Positions 50,914 through 59,293 of a stretch of DNA of 64,000 bases are shown piece after piece. The notes under the pieces are model-generated. The model did no database searches. It worked only from the letters and a program-made list of their open reading frames with translations, and was not told the origin of the DNA. A program made the position numbers and the translations under genes. Source of the stretch: Bog-473 sp963721585 (GTDB lineage: Bacteria; Actinomycetota; Acidimicrobiia; Acidimicrobiales; RAAP-2); contig CAVRJN010000007.1 of the NCBI GenBank assembly GCA_963721585.1, forward strand, positions 1,178,001 to 1,242,000, in the 5' to 3' direction. Every line of letters begins with the position of its first letter. The first letter of the stretch is position 1.

Positions 50914-52209
50914 GCCTGGTCGCTCCACGTTGATCGTGCGCGTCGATCGAAACTCGACGTCTACCCCGTAGTCGCCGACGAGGGTGTCGTGCAGGACCTG
51001 CTTTTGGACTTCTCCATAGAGCGAGACCGCTATGTGTCCCAACTCGTCCTGCCGAACGCTGATCAAGGGATCCTGTTCAGCGAGTTCATCTAGGGCCCGC
51101 AAGAGATCGAGCTTGTCAGATGTGCGATGCGGCACAACGGATGTCTCAAGAGTCGGTGAAGGGAATTGCTGCAGTGTTCGCTGCGAGGCGCCCTGTCCGA
51201 CCATGTCACCGATGGCGATGTCGGAAAGCCCCCGCAGCTTTGCAATCTGACCAGCTGATACTGACGCCCTGGACTGAGTGCACCCCTGCTCGAAGACCTC
51301 GATCGCAGTCACCTTGGCCGACTCACCCGTGCCGCCGTAGGACAGCTCTTGTCGCAGGGCAATCTCGCCCGAGAACATCCGGACATAGGCGACCCGCCGA
51401 TTGGATGCGTCCCTCTCAATCTTGAACACCGTTCCTCTGGTTGGTCCTGCCGTGTCTGACGGGACTGTAGGGAGAAAATCCGTAAGGTCATGTGTGAAAG
51501 CATCCACACCCGCCCCTGTCACTGCAGAGCCGAAGTAGACGGGATAGACGACTGACTGCCTCGACTGATCCTCCAGCACAGAACGGAGAGTTGAATATGA
51601 GACTTCTCCATCCAGTAGGAGACGTTGCGAATGATCATCGACCCTGTGAAACAGGAATTCAGCGGTACTCTCAAGCCATTGGGCGTCCGACTCGCCGAAG
51701 GGTCGACAACCGGCGTCTTTAGTTCCCTCGTTAGACGGACTACCCATCGGAACTAGGTCGGGTGTCAGGCGTTCGCTGATCTCTCCCAAGACTCGATGCC
51801 CGTCCGCACCGAGTCGATCGATTTTGTTGACAAACAACACCGTGGGGATGCTGAGCCGTCGTAGCGCTCGCATCAGGATCCCCGTCTGAGCTTGGACTCC
51901 CTCAACCGCGGAGACAACGAGGACTGCACCGTCGAGGACGCTTAGTACCCGCTCTACCTCCGCGATGAAGTCGGGGTGACCAGGCGTGTCGATCAGATTG
52001 ACTGATACCTCATCGATTTCGAAAGACACGACAGCAGATCGAACCGTAATCCCACGCTGTCGTTCAATGGAAAGCGTGTCGGTTTGAGTGTCGCCCTTGT
52101 CGACGCTGCCCAAATGCTCTACTACGCCTGCGTCGTAGAGCAGGCGTTCGGTCAGGCTGGTCTTGCCGCCATCAACATGAGCCAAGATCCCAAGGTTTAG
52201 CGATTCCAT
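50914..52209 (-). pseudogene. N-terminal fragment of the interrupted TetM/Otr(A)-like ribosomal protection gene
   Basis: 432 codons remain before the IS21 border; the present frame runs a few codons into the element and stops at 50899. The GTPase domain is complete: G1 AHVDGGKTS (residues 10-18; most relatives have AHVDAGKT), switch I RQRGITVRSA, G3 DTPGH (74-78) and G4 NKID (128-131). EF-G-like domains II and III follow, up to TINVERPG. TetM/Otr(A) proteins remove tetracycline from the ribosome by GTP hydrolysis. Without domains IV-V the fragment cannot do so. Third codon positions are less GC-rich than in the flanking chromosome. Confidence 0.88.
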
Positions 52210-52324
52210 AACGCGTCAGGTCCTCTCGATAGGTGATTTCTCCTTTCTTGGTGGACTCTGACGCTTGGCGCATTCGCTTCTCCTTTGGTGCTCGGCTGCT
52301 ATCGAGGTACTTCAGACGAAACAT
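52172..52324 (-). CDS. Possible upstream leader ORF of the TetM-like gene
   Basis: A 50-residue Lys/Arg-rich frame starting MFRLKYLDSS and overlapping the start of the TetM-like gene by 38 bases in another frame. Ribosomal protection genes are often preceded by short translated leaders that control expression when the ribosome stalls, and this ORF has the right place and a basic composition. I cannot show that it is translated, and the start is uncertain (an ATG at 52354 is also open). Confidence 0.3.
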   Translation of the reverse strand: MFRLKYLDSSRAPKEKRMRQASESTKKGEITYREDLTRYGIAKPWDLGSC

Positions 52325-52407
52325 CAACTGCCCGGTCCAAATCGATTTTCTCATGTTGATTTGAAATTGCCAAGCATGGATGGATATGGATCGCGACGGT
52401 TGGAAGG

Positions 52408-53001
52408 CTAGCTACCTATCGGGATGAGCTGTTCATCGAACCGCCTGGTGCCATCCAACACGATACCTGCAAAATCCTCAGGATTATCTCGGCCAAAGTA
52501 CCCTTCCTCATCCTCGTAGTAGCGCTCCCATAACTTCAGGACGTCGACCCGCTCACCCGTGCCAGCGTCGCGATGCAAGCCACGCTCAAGACAGACTTCC
52601 CGCGATGCCACAAGAAAGACGCCGAGAGCGAGGTAACTACGAAACTCCTTCCGCAGGGAGCCCACGCCTTCAAGGACCATGACGTCGGTGACCGGCTGTT
52701 CGAAAACCGGCTCTGGATGGTGATCGGGCCACCACTGCGACCGCGGATAGCTGACAGTCTCCGCTCCACCGGCTATCGGTTCAAGAACCCGATCGATCAA
52801 GATGGGCCACCAGTTCTTGGGATTGTCCCAGCTGGCAAAGTCATCCGTATGAACTATTTCAGCATTAAATTGAGGGGCAAGTAGTTCCGCGAGGGTCGTT
52901 TTACCTGCACCTCCGTGACCGTCGATACCGATGATCTTGGTGACCCCAGCCAAGGGTGGTCGCGATTCCAGCAGTAGGCCGACATCATTCGGGTTCCTCA
53001 T
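52408..53001 (-). CDS. Uridine-kinase-like P-loop kinase
   Basis: A 197-residue P-loop kinase. Walker A is GHGGAGKTTL at about residues 29-38, HTDDFASWD provides the catalytic-type Asp pair after strand 2, and VMVLEGVGSLRKEFRSYLALGVFLVASREVCLERGLHRD contains the Walker B-like strand and the lid Arg residues. The fold is that of the uridine kinase/phosphoribulokinase group; unannotated members occur as phosphotransferases of uncertain substrate. It lies directly upstream of the TetM-like gene (about 200 bp) on the same strand and may be a former member of the same resistance-related group. Confidence 0.75.
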   Translation of the reverse strand: MRNPNDVGLLLESRPPLAGVTKIIGIDGHGGAGKTTLAELLAPQFNAEIVHTDDFASWDNPKNWWPILIDRVLEPIAGGAETVSYPRSQWWPDHHPEPVFEQPVTDVMVLEGVGSLRKEFRSYLALGVFLVASREVCLERGLHRDAGTGERVDVLKLWERYYEDEEGYFGRDNPEDFAGIVLDGTRRFDEQLIPIGS

Positions 53002-53225
53002 CGGCTTCCGGCTCCCTCGTTGAATCCAGCCTGCATGCTGTGAGCGAAACCCACTAGCCGATCTCTCTGCTTAATGTTCCTTTCTACGACGTCCCATCGT
53101 CCAAGGAGAGCGTCGTACGCCTGATGTTCAAGTCCAACATGGATCTGATAGGTCAGTAGTCCGCTCGACATCCTCGCTCGACGTCACCTTAGACAAGTCT
53201 TCTACCAGGAGAATGTCGTCGACGA

Positions 53226-53293
53226 TCTGAAATTCGACCCGAACGCCAAGACCCATGAGTCTGAAATTCGACCCGAACGCCAAGACCCATGAG
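53226..53293. repeat. Two tandem copies of a 34-bp unit
   Basis: The unit starts with TCTGAAATTCGACCC and ends with AGACCCATGAG. Copy one is 53226-53259, copy two 53260-53293, and the two are identical. The end of the second copy forms one arm of the hairpin behind the tRNA. Such a perfect duplication is recent. It could result from replication slippage or from an integration event at the tRNA. Confidence 0.85.
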
Positions 53294-53316
53294 GTCGAGG
53301 GTTCGAACATGGGTCT
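53283..53316 (-). terminator. Hairpin directly downstream of tRNA-Val
   Basis: AGACCCATG (53283-53291) and CATGGGTCT (53308-53316) form a 9-bp perfect stem with a 16-base loop, beginning three bases after the tRNA 3' end on the minus strand. There is no U-run. Position suggests a terminator or processing signal for the tRNA transcript. Confidence 0.5.
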
Positions 53317-53318
53317 AT

Positions 53319-53395
53319 TGGTGGGCGCTGAGGGACTCGAACCCCCGACCTGCTGCTTGTAAGGCAGCTGCTCTAACCAACTGAGCTAAGCGCCC
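53319..53395 (-). tRNA. tRNA-Val (anticodon TAC)
   Basis: Read on the minus strand, the acceptor arm GGGCGCT pairs with AGCGCCC, the D-arm is AGCTCAGTTGGTTAGAGC, and the anticodon stem GCTGC/GCAGC encloses the loop CTTACAA, giving anticodon TAC (valine, GTA). The T-arm contains GGGGGTTCGAGTCCC-like pairing with the TTCGA loop. The discriminator is A and CCA is encoded at 53321-53319. Total length with CCA is 77 bases. Confidence 0.93.
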
Positions 53396-53456
53396 GAGTA
53401 CTCGCGCCATTCTGGCTCACCTGCGGGCGCTCGCCCGTCAGGACGCTCAACAACAG

Positions 53457-54335
53457 TCACGGCAGCTGCTGGGCGAACGTCGTGCTCCACGGGCGGGTCA
53501 GGGCACGCAGTTCCGCACAGCGCTCTTCACCCAGCACGGCATAGGGCGCCGCGGCCAGCGTGTCGGTCCTTTCCTCGAGAGTCCGGCGTTGGCTTGCTCC
53601 CAGTTCCGTGAAGCGAAGCTCGTCACCTTGCTCCAACCAGCCTCGCACCCGCAATACGTCGACCGCGCCGTCCCAGGCCTCCTCGGACCAGCCCCGCGTG
53701 GAGCGCAGGAGGTGCTCCGGCACATCGCCCGCCGCCGCGTGCGTCACCAGAGCCTCGAGACCGCTCAACCCCCGCACGACGAGCTGCGCGATGTGGCCGT
53801 CGCCGCGGTACTCGCGCAGGATCGACTGGGCGTGCCACAGCACCAGGTGGGGAGCATGAGGCCAGGGGACATCGGCGTGGGCGGCGGCCAATGGCCGTCC
53901 CTCCACCCGGCGGCCGGCCTCCTCGGCGGCGTGGCGCGCCAACTCGGCGGCACGGCGCATCTCGTCCGACGACAGGACCTCATCTCCCAACAGTCGCCGG
54001 AACGCCGCATCGACGGCGGTGAAGCGGGCCGCTACGAGCGCCACCGGCGTCGCCACCTCCCAGACCGCCGGGATCGCCGCGTGCACGAGCTCAGGGTTGA
54101 AGTTGAAGAAGGTGGAGACGACCACACCGGCCGTCACCGCCCCCATGGGCGCAGCCCTCGAGGCGAAGTAGCCCGCCCGTCCCTTGATGCCCAGCCGGGC
54201 GTACGCCTCCACGGCCTCGGGCACGAAATAAACCATCCCGTGCAACGGCTCCAGCGTCCGCCACGTCTTGCGCGCCAACAGCGCCGCGGCTGGCTCCGCG
54301 CCTTCCACCCCGTCGCCCTCGCTCACAGGACCCAT
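53457..54335 (-). CDS. SCO6745 family protein
   Basis: A 292-residue protein matching the actinobacterial SCO6745 family: ARKTWRTLEPLHGMVYFVPEA, YFASRAAPMGAVTAGVVVSTFFNFNPELV and RFTAVDAAFRRLLGDEVL are the conserved segments. The C-terminal part looks like a winged helix (WLEQGDELRFTELGASQRRTLEERTD). The function is unknown; the winged helix suggests regulation. The start at 54335 overlaps the end of the inositol monophosphatase gene by 13 bases, so the two are coupled. Confidence 0.8.
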   Translation of the reverse strand: MGPVSEGDGVEGAEPAAALLARKTWRTLEPLHGMVYFVPEAVEAYARLGIKGRAGYFASRAAPMGAVTAGVVVSTFFNFNPELVHAAIPAVWEVATPVALVAARFTAVDAAFRRLLGDEVLSSDEMRRAAELARHAAEEAGRRVEGRPLAAAHADVPWPHAPHLVLWHAQSILREYRGDGHIAQLVVRGLSGLEALVTHAAAGDVPEHLLRSTRGWSEEAWDGAVDVLRVRGWLEQGDELRFTELGASQRRTLEERTDTLAAAPYAVLGEERCAELRALTRPWSTTFAQQLP

Positions 54336-55063
54336 TCCCCGAGCAGCCGGTCAGCCAGCCGTTGCGTGGCCGCCACGACCGGACGTCGGCTCGAAGCCTC
54401 CCGCACCACCAGGTCCCTGCCCTCGCGCTCGCCTTCTGCCGCACCGACCTCGCGGCAGACGAGCAGGCCCGCAAGGTAGTCCCAGCCGTAGAGGGTGCTG
54501 CCCCCGACCACCAAATAGGCGTCCAGCGCGCCCTCGGCGACCGCACAACACTCGAGGGAGGCCGCCCCGAGTGCCCGGTACTGCCCCCAGCCCGGGTGCG
54601 AGCCGGGAAACCCCGAGATCCCGACAATGGCGGCTCCGAGGTCTTTGCAACCCGAAGGCGCGATGGCCTGGCCGTCCTTCTCCGCCCCGTCGCCCCGCAC
54701 GGCGGCATAACGCACGCCGCTCGCCTGGTTGGTGACGACACCGACCCGCGGACCCTCGGCGTCGAGCACGCAGATGCTCGTGGAGTAGAACGGCACGCCA
54801 CGGTGGGCGTTGGTGGAGCCGTCGATCGGGTCGATCACGGCGAGCAGCCCTGAGGCACCGTCGCCGGTCGCCCCGGACTCCTCGGAGAACACGGCCAAGC
54901 CCGCTCCGTGCAGCACGGGGAGCGCCGCCCCGTCCGCGGCCAGGTCCAGCCGGTACTGCCCCGGCTTTCCCCCGCTCGGCCCCCAGTCCTCGAGCACATC
55001 GAGCGCGCCACGCACGGCGCCAGTCGCTTCGTCGAGCACTTCGAGGAGGCGAATGTCGTCCAC
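54323..55063 (-). CDS. Inositol monophosphatase family protein
   Basis: A 246-residue member of the lithium-sensitive phosphatase family. The metal-binding motifs are FSEESG (about 60), the hallmark DPIDGSTNAHRG (about 78) and the C-terminal LYGWDYLAGLLVCREVGA. It dephosphorylates myo-inositol phosphate or a similar sugar phosphate. In actinobacteria, inositol feeds mycothiol and phosphatidylinositol synthesis. The first gene of a two-gene operon with the SCO6745-type protein. Confidence 0.87.
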   Translation of the reverse strand: MDDIRLLEVLDEATGAVRGALDVLEDWGPSGGKPGQYRLDLAADGAALPVLHGAGLAVFSEESGATGDGASGLLAVIDPIDGSTNAHRGVPFYSTSICVLDAEGPRVGVVTNQASGVRYAAVRGDGAEKDGQAIAPSGCKDLGAAIVGISGFPGSHPGWGQYRALGAASLECCAVAEGALDAYLVVGGSTLYGWDYLAGLLVCREVGAAEGEREGRDLVVREASSRRPVVAATQRLADRLLGEWVL

Positions 55064-55151
55064 GGGTCACGAACCCTACCGGCCGGCATCGCCCCAGCCC
55101 ACCCGATCGCCTGGCCGCATGCCCGCCCACGGCCATTAGGCTTTCCCAGCT

Positions 55152-55709
55152 GTGGCTGCCATTGACGTCGCGGGGTACGTCGCCGACCTGAAGGATCATT
55201 CCGTCGACCACGGATTCCACGTGCACGACGAGCGGCACTTCGTGGAGACCTATTCGTTGCGGCAGGTCTGGGAAGTGGACCTGCACCCTGAGGAGGGGTG
55301 CGGCGGACCGCTCGACCTGCACCTCGCCCTCGACGTGGACCCCCGCGTCCTCCTCTCCTTCGAGGACGCCGTCGTCCTCCTCTCCGAGGACGAGGAGCCT
55401 CCCGACGAGTTCCATTTCCCGCTGACCTTCACCTGGGCCCTCCCGCCGCTTCCCCATGGGCCCGACCTCCTTCGCCTCGCCATCGACCTGGCCGGGGTCG
55501 GCGGCATTGAGCTGCCGCTCGAGGTCTCGGCCATCGACTCGTTCGCCGACGCCACCGAGGGCTCTGAGCGCCGGTTGAACATCGTGGCCAGGCATCCGGT
55601 CTCCTTGGCCCGCGTGCTGAGCGGCGAGGAGCTCCTCTGCGATGTCTTCGACCGGGCCCTCGCCGTGAGCCGCTTCCTGCTCGAGTCCGCTGAACGCTGG
55701 CTGGGCTGA
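55152..55709 (+). CDS. Conserved hypothetical protein
   Basis: A 185-residue acidic, soluble protein starting at GTG 55152. It has a mixed alpha/beta look, with DLHLALDVDPRVLLSFED, HFPLTFTWALPPLP and a helical C-terminus (VSLARVLSGEELLCDVFDRALAVSRFLLESAERWLG). I do not recognise the family. It is followed one base later by a lipoprotein gene, so the two are probably an operon. Confidence 0.7.
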   Translation: MAAIDVAGYVADLKDHSVDHGFHVHDERHFVETYSLRQVWEVDLHPEEGCGGPLDLHLALDVDPRVLLSFEDAVVLLSEDEEPPDEFHFPLTFTWALPPLPHGPDLLRLAIDLAGVGGIELPLEVSAIDSFADATEGSERRLNIVARHPVSLARVLSGEELLCDVFDRALAVSRFLLESAERWLG

Positions 55710-55710
55710 G

Positions 55711-56193
55711 GTGCGTCGCGCCGGGCGTCCCGGTGCACTCCGGGTCGTGGCGGTGGTGACGTTGGCGTTCGGCGCCGCCTTGGGGTTGAGCGCCTGCGGC
55801 AACCAGGGTGGGCAGGGTCTGGCGCAGCAGGCCTGCGTCCACGTCCACTTGTCCGTGGCTGACTACCAGCGGGCCGTGAACCCGAGCACGCCGCCGGCGG
55901 CGGCCGCGCGGTTGCAGAAGGAGGCCGATCAGGAACTCCGGGTTGCCCTCCCGCTGGCTGCCGCCGCCAACTCCGACGACGGTTCCTGGAACTCGCTGAT
56001 GACGACCATCTCCGAGGGCGCCACTGTCGACGAGGGACACCTCGTCGACGCCCTGCGTGCCCAGTGCGTCGTCGCCAACTCCAATCCGAATGTCAACCCC
56101 CAATCGCCCGGTGGGAGCAGCGGGAACAGCGGCACCACCAACAGCACCACGCCCCAGAACGTGAACCCCGCACCGGCCTCACCCGCCGGCTGA
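55711..56193 (+). CDS. Small lipoprotein
   Basis: A 160-residue exported protein. An Arg-rich start and hydrophobic core lead to the lipobox LSAC near residue 29, so Cys29 should be lipidated. The mature region is helical (about 40-120) with three further Cys residues, and the tail is Asn/Ser/Thr/Pro-rich and disordered. The GTG start is one base after the upstream stop. It overlaps the end of the convergent acyltransferase gene by 15 bases. Function unknown. Confidence 0.7.
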   Translation: MRRAGRPGALRVVAVVTLAFGAALGLSACGNQGGQGLAQQACVHVHLSVADYQRAVNPSTPPAAAARLQKEADQELRVALPLAAAANSDDGSWNSLMTTISEGATVDEGHLVDALRAQCVVANSNPNVNPQSPGGSSGNSGTTNSTTPQNVNPAPASPAG

Positions 56194-58294
56194 GACCGCA
56201 GTGCTCGACGTGGTGCCGCCCGCCATCTGGGCCCGCCCGGCCGCCACCATCGGCGGCACGATCGCCGGAGCGAGGAAGACGCCTCCCTGTGGAGTGAAGT
56301 GCACGCCATCGTTGACGGTCCGGATCACCACGCCTTGCACGGTGCTGGCGTAGCGGCCCATCGGACACGCCGCCTTGTCCAGATCGTCCACCGAGACGGT
56401 CCGAGGGTGGGCGGCGGCAATCTCGCGGATCATCCGGTTGTAGGCGTTTCGGCGCGCCGGATTGTCTTCCGGCCAGGCAGCGCCGTCGGGCTGTTCAGGC
56501 TCGTCGGTACACGGAGCTGTGAGGAACACCATGGGGAGTCCGGCCGCGTTCACCAGGTCGGCCGCCTTCTCGAGTTGTGACTTGATGTAGGCGGCGAGCT
56601 GCGGCTGCAGAATGTTCTCCCATTTCCCCTGGTAAAGGCGGTCGACCAACTCCCAACGTCCCGCCCCCTCGACGACCACGTTCGGATGGAGCTGGGCGAT
56701 CTCTTCGGTCCATTGGGTGGCCCAGGGAATGATCAAACTCGGGGCGTCATTGGGCGCCGGTGGCCCGCCGCAGGCCGGAACGACGCTGTCCACCGCGCCC
56801 ATGTCCTCGACCTCGGTTCCGTCAGCCACCCCGCAGCCGAGGATGGCGCGGTCGTAGAGGACGTAGTCGTACTTGTCCTGGACCGGGATCTCGCCGAGGC
56901 CCTCTCCGAGGGTTTCGGCGATCGAGTCGCCCACGAGCAACACCTTGACCGGAGGTCCGTTTGTCGTGACGGCCGGCACCGAGGTCCCCGTCGTGCCGGT
57001 CGTGCTGGTCGTGGTGGACGAGGACCCCGTGTTGCCGGCGCCGCCCGGCAGCGCGGTGCTGGCGACAGCCGTTGTTCCGGTCGTCGCCGCGATCACGGCG
57101 ACGAGGACGGCGCCCACACCGGCGGGCACGACCAGCCAGGCCCGCCACTGGGTGACGAAAGTCCCCATCCGAATCGGGCGCTCGACGAGGTGAAAGGAGA
57201 CGACCGACACGGCGAAGGTGACGGCCACGCGCACTGCGAAGAGCTCGTACCCGTAGAGGCCCGTCCGGGCGTGGTCGAGCCATATGAAAATGGGCCAGTG
57301 CCAGATGTAGAGCCCGTACGAAATGCGGCCGACGTAGCGCACCGGGGACCACGAGAGCATCCGAGGGACGATGCTGCGCGGCGCGCCGATCGCCGCCAGG
57401 ATGACGCTGGCCACCGACAACCCGATGAGGAAGAACCCGCCCGAGTAGGGGAACGTCGACGTGGAGGTGGTCAGCACCCACAGGGTGACGGCGCCGGCAG
57501 CGCCGAGGGCACCGAGGACCCCGCAGAGCATCTTCCCAGTCGAGCTCTCCGGCCGCCACAGCTCCCCCCTGGCCAGCCGGCCCACTTCGTGGCGGCGCTC
57601 GGTGACGATGACGAGCCCGACGGCCAGCGCACAGCCGATGAAGAGGCACTGCGCGGCGCGTATCGGTCCCGAGATAGGCCCGGTTGGTGTCGACGCCGCC
57701 GCCGTACACGTGGTGCATCCAGAGGGCCGACGCGATGGCGGCTGCGCAGCAGAGGGCGAACAGGGCCCGCAGGCTGCGGGTGAAACGCATGACCGCGAGC
57801 ACGACGAGCGGCCAGATCACGTAGAACTGCTCCTCCACCGCGAGTGACCAGGTGTGCAGCAGCGGCGAGGAAGCGGACGTCTCGTTGAAGTAGTTGGAGT
57901 TGACGAGAATGAAGTGCCAGTTGCTCACGTAGAGGAGGGTGGCCAGTGCGTCGAGGCGCAGGGCCCCGTACGTGCCTTTGGGAACGATCACCGACGCGAA
58001 GAAGGCCACGAACAACAGCATCAGGAGGAGTGCGGGGAGCAGGCGGCGGGCGCGGCGGGCCCAGAAGGCGCCCAGCTTGATCGTCAGTGCCTGACGCCAT
58101 TCGCCAAGGAGGAGCGAGGTGATGAGGAATCCCGAGAGCACGAAGAAGGCATCGACCCCCATGAAGCCCCCGTCCATGTGGGGGATCCCGCCGTGGAACA
58201 TCATCACGGCCAGGACGGCGCAGGCGCGCATTCCGTCGAGCGCGGGGAGGTAGGCGAGACGCGTGTGCGAAACCGCGCTCTCGTCGTCCTGCAT
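56179..58294 (-). pseudogene. Acyltransferase 3-SGNH protein with a frameshift
   Basis: The N-terminal part (58294 to about 57660) encodes the membrane acyltransferase start: YLPALDGMRACAVLAVMMFH, GGFMGVDAFFVLSGFLIT and SPLLHTWSLAVEEQFYVIWP. The C-terminal part, in another frame, continues with further helices (YVGRISYGLYIWHWPIF) and a periplasmic SGNH hydrolase domain (VLLVGDSIAE, later DGVHFTPQGG with the Asp-x2-His pair). One extra C within the CGCCGCGC run near 57655-57662 would explain the break. The product would be an OafA-like enzyme of about 700 residues that O-acetylates cell-surface glycans. The shift may be real or an assembly error. Confidence 0.75.
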
Positions 58295-58465
58295 GGGGCC
58301 TCTTCCTCCTCAGTCGGCTCGGGCGGCACCGCATGCTGGGTGACCGGGGTCAGCATTCTCGCAGAACAGGGCCCGCGACCCAGGGGCAGCCTGCGCTCGC
58401 TACCCTGTGCCCCCCTGAGTCCGACCCGAACGTTGGCCCCGTCCCCTCCACCCCGCCGTCCCCGG

Positions 58466-59101
58466 GTGCGCCATCGCCGTTTCATCGCGTGCGTCCTGGT
58501 CGTCGTGGCTTTCGGCGTCGCTGTGCTCGTCGTGCGGCAGATCCGTGGCCGACCGCCTCTGAGCCCACTGCGCGCCCGCATCGTCTCCATCGCCCAGGGC
58601 CAGGTGGGTTATCAGACGGATCCCCCTGACACCTACTGCAACAAGTTCAGCGCCTTCTGGTATGCCGGCGTCGACGACTGCGGCAACGACAACCTCGACG
58701 AGGAGTGGTGTGCCGACTTCGCCGCCTGGGTCTGGAAGCAGGCCGGCGCCGAGGTGAGGTACCAGCTGGCGCCGGGGTACCTCAACGCCGACTCGGCCAG
58801 CTTCTACGTGTGGGGGACGGACGACGGGACCTGGCATCCCGTCGGGTCGGGCTATTCGCCCCTGCCTGGTGACGTCGCCGTCTATGGCCTGGACACGTCC
58901 GCCGTCACCGCCGTGCACGTGGCGATCGTCATCGCGGCCACGGGGAACGACGCCGCCCCCGACGTGATCAACGGCGACGGCGACCGCACGGGCTACAGCG
59001 TGGTGGAGGTCGGGGACAACCAGGCGTTCGCCGACGCGAAGCAGAAGGGAGCCGCCCTGTCCGGCTACGTGTCCCCCACCGCCGCCGCCCCCTCTTCGTG
59101 A
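58466..59101 (+). CDS. CHAP-domain protein with N-terminal membrane anchor
   Basis: A 211-residue protein. RHRRFIACVLVVVAFGVAVLVV is an anchor or uncleaved signal, followed by a CHAP-type peptidase/amidase domain: GQVGYQT, EWCADFAAWVWKQAG with catalytic Cys, PLPGDVAVYG and AVHVAIVIAA with the His. It likely cleaves peptidoglycan peptides or is a secreted surface enzyme. GTG at 58466 was chosen because it gives a normal signal anchor; a GTG at 58340 would add 42 Pro/Arg-rich residues. Divergent from the acyltransferase gene, itself a cell-envelope enzyme. Confidence 0.78.
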   Translation: MRHRRFIACVLVVVAFGVAVLVVRQIRGRPPLSPLRARIVSIAQGQVGYQTDPPDTYCNKFSAFWYAGVDDCGNDNLDEEWCADFAAWVWKQAGAEVRYQLAPGYLNADSASFYVWGTDDGTWHPVGSGYSPLPGDVAVYGLDTSAVTAVHVAIVIAATGNDAAPDVINGDGDRTGYSVVEVGDNQAFADAKQKGAALSGYVSPTAAAPSS

Positions 59102-59293
59102 TCCGACACCGGCAACGGGCAGCCCGCACCCAAGAACGCGACCGGCGGAATGACAAGGGGGGCCGTTCGATAATTGTCCCCGAATTGGGCGGCGATGGCG
59201 GTGCTCACGGGCCGGGCAGTGCTCACGGGCGGGTGCCGCCGGTCGTTCGCCGGAGCCCGCCGCTCCGTGCGTCGTCCGTGCTCCGATCCCGGT

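Larger units (their letters stand above)
53002..53318. other. Non-coding stretch with tandem repeat next to tRNA-Val
   Basis: No credible gene is seen. The 60-codon frame at 53128-53310 owes part of its length to the duplicated 34-bp unit and is not supported. The stretch holds the tandem repeat (53226-53293) and the hairpin (53283-53316) that follow the tRNA. The promoter of the kinase gene should lie close to 53002. Confidence 0.5.

Noticed and set aside
53128..53310. A 60-codon minus-strand frame next to tRNA-Val
   Set aside because: It spans the 34-bp tandem duplication, uses only its repeated sequence for length and overlaps the tRNA-proximal hairpin.
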